This document shows, piece after piece, positions 56,721 through 64,000 of a stretch of DNA of 64,000 nt; within the stretch, counting starts at the first letter, position 1; every line of letters starts with the position of its first letter. The position numbers and the translations under genes were made by a program. Origin of the DNA: Mytilisepta virgata (lineage: Eukaryota > Mollusca > Bivalvia > Mytilida > Mytilidae); NCBI GenBank assembly GCA_028015205.1, contig JAPWFG010000024.1, positions 2,046,001-2,110,000 of the forward strand, in the 5' to 3' direction. The notes under the pieces were generated by a model, which saw only the letters and a list, made by a program, of their open reading frames with translations, did not search any database and had not been told where the DNA came from.

Positions 56721-57792
56721 ACAACAATTTAGACTATTAGTTATTCATGAGAAGAGAAGGAATTATAGTTGGGGCAGTTGGTTTATATGTAACGTATGAT
56801 GCAAACAGATTCATAAACCTATAAATTGCATTTGTATTATTTCAACCACACTGATTTTTTTAACAGAGAATATTTTTATAATTGAACCCTTTTGTAGTGC
56901 CACACACATTTGATATTGTTATTGGCAGTAAGAAATGTTTACCAATTCAATCAAAATGTTTACAGTTCAGATATTTTATTTCAATAATTCTATTCTTTAT
57001 TTGTGTACTTTCCAACCCATAAAAGTCAGGACCCACAATAAAGGCGTTTATGTTTGCCAACATGGATATTATCCAATATCAGAGAGAACTATTTTTACAG
57101 AACTAGGAAGAAGAAAAATTATAGTTTCAAATCAGTTGATAATGCCTCACATCCAAATTTTTGGAAAGATTTGTTTTTTTTTTAAATGGAATCCATAAAA
57201 TTTCCCTGTTTGTTTGGAAATTTGCAATATTGATTTTTTGTTTGTCTGGAGGTGTGTACATTTGTTTACAGTAACTATGGATTTGATTGGCTAAAAATGG
57301 TGTGTGTGTCTCAAGGATAAGGTTACATCTGTCTGAAAACCAGTACAGAAGTCATTTTATTTGTTTTTCATGGAATTTAAAAAACCAAATCCGAAATTTT
57401 ATTACCAATCATTTGCCCCGTTCAGCTATGAAAATACGTAACATAGATCATTAAACAATATTATGAAATAGCATAATCATCATAGATAAAAGAGAAATAT
57501 CAGTATTGCATCATTTTGAACAGTAAATGATAAAGTTTTATTAAATGGATTTTCCAGGTAAAAACAATGTGGCTGTTTATGGATTTGATTCTTGATATAT
57601 GTATTTTGAAGTTAGTTATATTAAAGGAGGTGTGAATTTTGTTCCATTTGAATGATTTTTTTTTGGGGGGGGGGGCAGATTCAAAAACTACAACATTGTA
57701 ATTACATCTCAGTTTTCAATACTCGTTGTGTAATGTATTGGGCTGGTTTTTTTTTTTTTTTTTTGGTGGATGTTTTTTGCCGAGTGACATTA
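56721..57792. other. A+T-rich stretch, no recognised gene
   Basis: The frame at 56,935-57,198 (+) is the least random looking here (a stretch KGVYVCQHGYYPISERTIFT), but no splice sites support it and it ends in A+T-rich sequence. G and T runs lie at about 57,665-57,675 and 57,748-57,764. Confidence 0.4.
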
Positions 57793-58182
57793 TAAGGGAC
57801 AAGATCAAAAGTTCAATGTAGGATAAAAAACTTAATTCACATAGATTTTGTACTGAACCCCCCCCCCCCCCCCCTCCCCCCCCTCTTAACTTAATTTGGG
57901 AAAAATTGATTGACCAATATGGGCATATGCTTTGAGAGTATACTTTTTGTATCATGGAACCTGTTTTTCCTCAACAATGTATGTTTGTTCTGTACATGTA
58001 TATGTTCTGGCCAGAACACCAGAGTTCAGACTTGGACATCACTTGAATCCGTATTTTTCAATCCGAAAATCGATGTCGGATAACAAAACTTGCAGCGATT
58101 TTTAACTCCCCCCACCCCCAAACTATTTGAATTATGTTTTTTATCCTACATTGAACTTTTTATCTCGTCCCTAAGGGAACAA
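57793..58182. mobile_element. Inverted repeat with about 50-bp arms and a poly-C tract
   Basis: AAGGGACAAGATCAAAAGTT and CAATGTAGGATAAAAAACTT at 57,794-57,833 are matched in reverse by ATTATGTTTTTTATCCTACA and TTGAACTTTTTATCTCGTCC at about 58,131-58,171. The region between holds a C tract (57,859-57,881) and about 250 bp of unique DNA. Probably a foldback element. The 79-codon frame at 57,716-57,955 (-) is polyglycine from the C tract and not a gene. Confidence 0.7.
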
Positions 58183-58215
58183 CAATATTATTTCTATTTG
58201 GGGGGGGGGCTAGGA
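58173..58215. mobile_element. Single end of the GGGAGCAACC-type MITE
   Basis: AAGGGAACAACAATATTATT, a CTATTT word, a run of ten G and CTAGGATC match the end structure of the 288-bp MITE at 49,706 (GGGAGCAACC, T-rich, G run, CTAGAA). It overlaps the end of the inverted repeat to its left. The opposite end was not found. Confidence 0.5.
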
Positions 58216-60716
58216 TCAAATGTTGAACCTGCCTATTATTTTGTCAAAATTATGGTACTGGATTTTTTTTTCCGGCAGAATGTACAAAATGTAACTGTTT
58301 GTTCAGAAATTATTGTTAATGTGAAAAGTGCACCAGGGTATATATGCATTGCAACATGAACAGGAATCACAGTGATTAATATATGCATTAATTATTATCA
58401 GTTGTTAAAGATTTGAGACAAATTGGGTACAACTATCGACTAGTGGTGAAAGATGCAGACTTGTCAAGCAGGTGCATGTAGATGACATTGCATTGTATAT
58501 TTAATACTTGTTACGAACTTTTTTTTCAGATTTAAGTATGCTCGCTGGTCATGTTTTGGTCTTTTTGTCAGATTTTCAGAATCCTCAGGTTTTTATCCAT
58601 TTCTTAAACATTAAATTTTTTGCCAATGAACCCCCAGTTTTTCTTTTATTATTCAATCATATATATATCTTAAAATGGTATTTGACAAAATTTTATGAAA
58701 TCCTTTTTATTTTTTCATACATTTTTGAGAGACTGAAGTTGCCAATGCAAAGACAATGAAAAATCTAGAGAAAACCCATTTCTTGCAAATTTTCAAGGCT
58801 TTATAGCTCTAAAATGAGCACATGAATCTATATTTTTTTCTTGCTTATTTGTTTACTATTCATATGTTCTCCCAAACTAAAACACCTATTTCAAATCCTA
58901 TTTATTTCCTATTATACCAGCGATCATCCTTAAGTATCCATTAAAATGTTGTTTTCAATTGTACCTTTCACGTTTTATGTCAATGTACAGAGATGCCTAC
59001 AAAACCATTTTAGCCAAAAATAATTTAAGGAAAATTTAAATTCTTTAAAGAGTCAAAATGTTTGTCTGAATGTTGTATAAAATGGAAATGAGTACTCCAT
59101 TGTAAATATAAGACTGTACATTTGTAGTACTCACTATGATCTGTGTTGTATTACATGTAGATTGATCCTGTCAATAAGCACATGTATAGGTTTGTGACAG
59201 TTATCTTGATAACATGAAATTGGACTTGTTTTTGTGTGGCAAAATTCTGTTGGAAAAATTATCAATGTATTTTGAACATAAAGCACCAAAAGATGTCAAT
59301 AACCCCCTTTGACTGTATAGTTTATTTTGTATGCATTGTTTCCATTACACCATTAACAAAACAACTGTAACCCTGCCAAGTCAGCAAGCAAACTAAAACT
59401 GACACAGTTAAAGGACATAACAGTGTGTTTTAAGTATTATGCAATATGTTATATTTAATATGTGACATACTTAATCTTATTAGTTGCATGTAAAATTGTG
59501 CACAAGACTACAGGTCTAAGAATAGTGATTGCTGAGCTGTATTGTATGAAATATTTCCACTAAATCAAGTAGATAATTTTTTTAAAAATTTTTAGTTTGT
59601 GAATATTGGAGATATTACCATGAATGTTATAAAAACATTTACACAATAGGTGTTTCAAATATTGTGGATAAAGATACAGTATCTTTTATCCGTAGTATTT
59701 GAAGGTTTTGTCACAAAGCCTCATTAATTGATAAGATGGCAGAATTGTTTTAAAATCAATACAAAATAAAACAAAGATATCAAATTGTTATCTACAGAAT
59801 GCCCATAAAATATTTTGGAGAGAGACTGAAAGAAATAAGAAGATAATATGAACAGATCAATCAGTTTTATGACTATATACATGTACATGTACAGTGACTA
59901 GAGAAAATAATCCAACACCAATTTATTAGATTAGACAAGAGAATGTACAGTAATACATGCATCCGATAAATACATGTATCACCCTTTGGCCTTGCATTCT
60001 CGCTGACTTTTTCTTGAAATATGCAGTTTATATTTTTACAAGTTTTGTGAAATTTTAAAAAATTCTCAAATTGCGAGTTTGATTTTTGGCATATTTGATG
60101 AATTAGGTTTTTTATTCTAGATGGCACTAAGAAAATGGGGAAAAAATTATTCTAACACATTTATATTTGAACTTAAAATGTCTGGAAATGTTAAAAAAAA
60201 CAACTTAAGTTTTGTGTAGGTTTATAATAGTACAAAGGATATTCCCTAATATGGCATAAATCCAGAACTTGGATATATATATAGGATATTCAGATTAGTG
60301 AATTGTTTAATTAACTATAATCTGATGAGCCATATAGAGGATTTAATATTTAAAAAGACAAGTTCAAAACATATATTGAGGACATACATTGTATGACCCT
60401 TTAAGCCTTTGTTTTGGAATTCGATCTTGTTATTAAAAGTTATTCAATTTGTATGTTTTACTGTCAGAAGATCATTATACGTGTTTATTTCTTTAAAATT
60501 CTATGGACTTTAAAAATGAATTTTTTGCCAGTTAAGTAAGTATATATGTCAAGGAAAAATTGAACACATCTTATTTTATACACTATGATTTTTATATTAT
60601 TTTAATTGGAATTTAAATGAAGTGTCACATTATTAAAAATTATATTTTTGGCCTAATATGTCTTAGTTAGACTTTGATATCAAAGACTTTCTTGAAAAAA
60701 GTGTGTAATAAACATT
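58216..60716. other. A+T-rich stretch, no recognised exon or repeat
   Basis: Frames at 58,508-58,759 (+) and 59,873-60,127 (-) were examined. The first begins near an acceptor-like TTTTTTTTCAG at 58,519-58,529, after which a short frame (FKYARWSCFGLFVRFSESS) in phase with the exon at 55,461 can be read, but the donor is poor. I do not call it. ACATGTACATGTACA words occur near 59,880. Confidence 0.4.
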
Positions 60717-60720
60717 TTTA

Positions 60721-61800
60721 GCTCACCTGGCTAACCGCTGAAACAGTAAAGCCAAATGAAATGATTTTTTATATGGAGCATCTATGGAAGGTCCTTTACA
60801 GAATTTGCAAAATATGTGAGTCTTCCAAGGAAGACGTGTTGCCTGCGGACGTCAATTTTCACAAAAGATATTAAAATTTTCTAAAAATGAATATATGCAC
60901 ATCTTTGCATTAAGGTTAATGCACAGAGAAAGTTTGGTTTGAGCGGTTATGGAGCGCGGTTATGGAGTAGTTGAGGATAGAAGTTTTCATCCCCCCTTTT
61001 TTTTTTTTTCGAAAAAAGTCAATTATCTCAAAAAAAATTTTAAATTTTCTAAAAATAAAATATATATGCACACCTGTGCATTAAGGTTAATGCACAGAGA
61101 AAGTTTCATCAAATTCCTTTGAGCAGTTATGGAGTAGTTGTGGATAGAAGTTTTCAACCCCCCCCCCCCCCCCCCCCCCCCCCCTTTTTTTTAAAAATAT
61201 CAATTTTACAGAAAAAATTAAAAATTGTCTAAAACTGAAATATATGTGCACACCATTAAGGTTAATGCACAGGGAAAGTTTCATCAAATTCCCTTGAGTG
61301 ATTATGGAGTAGTTGAGGATAGAAGTTTTGACCCCCCCCTTTTTTTTTCAAAAATGTCAATTTTTACAAAAAAAAATAAAAATTCTCTTAAACTGAAATA
61401 TATATGCACACCTGTGCATTAAGGTTAATGTACAGAGAAAGTTTCATCAAATTCCTTTGAGCGGTTTACGAGTAGTTGAGGATAGAAGAAAAGTGTGACG
61501 ATGCAAGACGACAGATTGTGATCTGTCTGTGTCGACCATGCGTTCCGCAGGCAACACAATAAATCTTTCTAGTCCGTGAAACAAAATGGCCACCAGAAAC
61601 CTTTATATGTTCTGATTGGTCGAAATTTAAAACTTCTCTTCTGAAACCGTTTGGCCAGTGAACTTACACTTGGTATGAAGCATTTATTGAAGATCATTTT
61701 AATACAAAGTTTCCAGAAATCAATCTAGTCTGTCAAATCAAATCAAAAGTTAGTGACTGCCAGGTGAGCAATACAGTCTCAGCCCACTGAGCCTCTTATG
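60721..61800 (+). mobile_element. AGCTCACC-type element with a nested insertion
   Basis: The left end AGCTCACCTGGCTAACCGCT follows a TTTTT run as in the satellite copies. The right end has GCCAGGTGAGCAATACAGTC and then AGCCCACTGAGCCTCTTATG, matching the GCCAGGTGAGCGATTCAGGC...GAGCCTCTTGT end of the satellite copies. The element's own sequence is about 60,721-60,814 and 61,559-61,800 (with TTCTGATTGGTCGAAATTTA and CTTCTGAAACCGTTTGGCCA). The rest is an inserted TCTTCC-type element. The stem of the left hairpin is degraded. Confidence 0.75.
60815..61558 (+). mobile_element. TCTTCC-type element with four tandem units, nested
   Basis: It starts TGTGAGTCTTCCAAGGAAGA, with GTGTTGCCTGCGGACGTC next, and ends GTCGACCATGCGTTCCGCAG plus GCAACAC, so GTGTTGCCTGCGG and CCGCAGGCAACAC are perfect 13-bp inverted ends. 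Inside are four units of 164-177 bp at about 60,907, 61,078, 61,254 and 61,416, each with TTAAGGTTAATGCAC, a GAGCGGTTATGGAGTAGTTG-like part and a C or T run (a run of about 26 C at 61,159-61,184). The unit number differs from the copy at 54,103 (two), as in a VNTR. Confidence 0.8.
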
Positions 61801-62160
61801 TAACAAATTTAAACATTTTCTTTGATTGTAATTATTATGTAAATCATGAATTAAGAATAATATTAACTTTTTGTCATTTACATATCCAGAAGAATTTTAT
61901 GGTGACTTATTGTACATTTACATGTATTAAGATATTAAATTTTTGGTATTGAAATTTTGCATTTCAATTCAAAATTAGAATTTTAAAAAACAGATTAAAC
62001 ATATGATGTACAAATGTATGTCCCAATTAGCATCTGAACATTTTAAACAATGTTTGTTTGGTATTTGTTTTAAATTTGCCAGTGAGAAGTTTATTATTGC
62101 ACATTTTCAAAAATTTGAAAGAATGTCATATTCACTGTATTTTTTGTTGCAAAATAAATT
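61801..62160. other. A+T-rich stretch without a recognised gene
   Basis: Frames at 62,003-62,293 and 62,058-62,309 (+) run from here into the repeat at 62,161 and have no supported coding potential. Confidence 0.45.
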
Positions 62161-62355
62161 CTGTCACATTTTTCTCAGGAAACACACTAGCCATCTTCCT
62201 GATATTTGGCATAGAGCATCAGTATGGAGAACTGTATCGTGTAAGGCGGTTTCGAATCTGTCGCTTTTCCATTTCCTGTTTGACGGAACTTAGAATAATT
62301 TTGAGATAGAAAAATTTCTGCCTCATTTTTCTCAGGAACCATACAGGTTAGCTTC

Positions 62356-62386
<31 letters not shown>
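62161..62386. repeat. Two direct copies of a 157-bp unit
   Basis: CTG(T/C)C(A/T)CATTTTTCTCAGGAA, CTTCCTGATATTTGGCA and GAGCATCAGTATGGAGAA occur at 62,162-62,232 and, 157 bp later, at 62,319-62,389. Between them lie CGAATCTGTCGCTTTTCCAT and TTCCTGTTTGACGGAAC. The type is common in bivalve repeats in my memory. It probably forms the body of the element whose end is at 62,387. Confidence 0.7.
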
Positions 62387-62388
<2 letters not shown>

Positions 62389-62425
62389 GTACGCAGGCAA
62401 CACATGTCTTACCTGGAAGACTTAC
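62387..62425 (-). mobile_element. Single end of the TCTTCC-type family, reverse orientation
   Basis: The complement reads AAGTCTTCCAGGTAAGACAT followed by a GTGTTGCCTGCG end, matching the start of the elements at 54,103 and 60,815. With the copy at 60,815 it forms an inverted pair 1.6 kb apart. Confidence 0.7.
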
Positions 62426-62514
62426 CACTAAGTTCCACAATGTTTTTGTTTTCTTTTGTTTAAATGTTTCCAGTGAAAAATCCCATGTAACATTTAGGGG
62501 ATGGTTTGTTTGTT

Positions 62515-62665
62515 TAGTTGGGTTTTATGCCGTTTTCAGCACATTTGGCTATTTTGGGTGGCTAGCTTTTATTGGTGGAGAAGTCTGGAGAAAACCACAA
62601 CCTTCGGTTGGAAAATTGTCAATTTAGATCGGTGTCAAACACACCCAGCCACATTTCTTTGGAAC
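62515..62665 (-). mobile_element. tRNA-derived SINE body, antisense, 5'-truncated
   Basis: Read on the minus strand it runs ACCGAAGGTTGTGGTTTTCT, CCAGACTTCTCCACCAATAA and AAGCTAGCCACCCAAAATAG to GGCATAAAACCCAAC, and so parallels the body of the SINE remnant at 1,325-1,432. The tRNA-like head is not present; the 5' limit is unclear. The 3' tail, AACAAACAAACC on the minus strand, is a short tandem repeat typical of tRNA SINEs. Confidence 0.6.
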
Positions 62666-64000
62666 TAACCTTAGTGTATCAACGAATCTTCATCAGACAC
62701 TGGATGTGCCTTGGATAGTACGTACTGAGCATTTATTCATGATGAACTATATTGTAGGCAGTGCATCTGTGTCTTACAGACACAGTTTCTAGTTTATTAT
62801 ACAGTCAACTCTGTATAATAGAATATTCCTTTTGTTTGCTTAAGATTTTGAAACACCTATAGTCATTGTTAATTACTCCTGATAGTTGCATACACTGACT
62901 AAAAATATCTTATAAAATGTAATGAAACAGAATTCAAAGGCATTTTAGATAAAAATTAATGACAAAATTGTATACAAAATTCACAATACACATGTTTAGA
63001 CAGTAATTAACACTATTGGTGACAGGAGTAATGATTCATTTTGTGTTTTTACATGAAAATAAAGAGTTCCATTTATTACCCTGACTCCAATTTTTCTGAC
63101 AAAAAGGGTATATGCTATTATGAGGAGTCTACTGTGTATCTCTGATTTATGTTACAATGTAATTTACCAAGCTCAGATACATCTCATAGAAATATTGTTG
63201 TTAGGTTCATTTCTTAAAAATTGTATGGACTTTAAAAAGATGAATTCTATGCTAGACATGTACATGTAAATATACAATTGTATATACATGTACAGTAAGT
63301 AAACATGTTTGTGTTTTGGACTCTTTTATGTTATTTTTTTCTATATTTTGCTGATTGGGTGAGTTAACTACATGTAGATTGGTATGTCATTGTTGACCTT
63401 TCCTGTTATTTCTTTTTTCATTTATGTCAAGAAAAAATTGAATTACAAACAAATCATTAGATATCTTTTATGCTGAAATTTTAAAAAATATTTTTTGAAT
63501 TTGAATAATTAATATTTTTAATTCTAAAAATAATGGGAATTTTTATTATTTTCATCGCTCCAAAATGCAGCATAACCCCTTTAAACCTAACATCACGAAG
63601 TTTTTTTCTTTAAAAAATGTGTAAGAAAGATTTTTAATGTAATTCAATAATTAAAATATTTTCTTTAATAATGTTTATTCTTGAACTGTGTTTTAAGTAT
63701 AATATTAATTCATTGTTTTTTCCATATCCAGAAGAACTTAATATTTAAGGTACAAGTATTGTACATGTATTGATATAATAATCCCAGGTAATAAATTCTG
63801 TTTGAATTTGAAAATAGTAAACATGTTCGATACTTTATTTTTAATTTTGTTGTCGAAAAAAACAATGTGGAGTTGACTCTTGGTATTTTATTTCCTCACA
63901 AACATCAATATGCTACATGTATTATATGAAAATCATAATCCTCTTATTTTCTCTTTCTTTTTTTTTTTCATTCTAATACATAATCTTTATAAACATGATA
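62666..64000. other. A+T-rich stretch without a recognised exon
   Basis: It contains palindromic ACATGTACATGTA words (63,256-63,295) and the words GTATGTCATTGTTGACCTTT and CCTGTTATTTC (63,382-63,412) that resemble 51,085-51,115. A tail-like TTCTGTTTGAATTTGAAAA at 63,797 resembles LINE 3' ends but has no LINE sequence before it. Confidence 0.45.

Noticed and set aside
57716..57955. Glycine-rich frame on the minus strand
   Set aside because: The polyglycine is the complement of a poly-C tract within an inverted repeat.
58508..58759. Possible second exon of the gene starting at 55,461
   Set aside because: An acceptor-like TTTTTTTTCAG and a phase-compatible 20-codon frame exist, but the donor (AGGTTTTTAT) is poor and the peptide is not distinctive.
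62003..62309. Two overlapping frames of 96 and 83 codons
   Set aside because: They run into a 157-bp direct repeat of dispersed type and disagree in frame. No protein-like composition in either.

Overview
The window looks like gene-poor, repeat-rich nuclear DNA from a bivalve mollusc, most likely a mussel close to Mytilus. The reasons are strong A+T richness, frequent ACATGTA-type words, long poly-G and poly-C tracts, and many dispersed repeats of a bivalve type (AGCTCACC-ended elements, a tRNA-derived SINE, GGGAGCAACC foldback elements, CR1-like LINE tails). The species call is from memory of such repeats, not from a search. There is no bacterial operon, CRISPR array, rRNA or intact tRNA. 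Almost every open frame is short and is an accident of repeats or A+T-rich DNA.

Layout: 1-15 kb holds unique-looking A+T-rich DNA with a SINE remnant, a pair of diverged dispersed repeats (2.4 and 8.7 kb), a 754-bp TIR element (13.7 kb) and a double-hairpin element (14.5 kb). 15.08-29.99 kb is the main object, a satellite of about 45-bp monomers with an AACTGG...CCAGTT hairpin core. It is organised into higher-order modules: three copies of a cassette (A) carrying a 1,312-bp transposable element, two blocks (B) of a 953-bp higher-order repeat, and two copies of an exit module (C), in the order A1-B1-C1-A2-A3-B2-C2. A2 and A3 form a 2,469-bp tandem duplication whose ends lie in a 51-bp shared segment, a footprint of unequal exchange. 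A small inverted array of the same monomer lies at 31.34-31.78 kb.

32-54 kb is a transposon graveyard. It has foldback elements, three copies of a 378-bp repeat, a 341-bp Mutator-like MITE with a 9-bp target duplication nested in another element, a Harbinger-like MITE with a TTA duplication, and two LINE remnants, one with an internal inversion of the twin-priming type. An orphan coding-like fragment sits at 33.2-33.4 kb on the minus strand and is cut by a MITE end.

54-64 kb contains the best candidate for a host gene: a predicted first coding exon at 55,461-55,558 (+) with a good start context and a splice donor. It is followed by long A+T-rich probable intron sequence with nested elements. 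I did not find convincing further exons.
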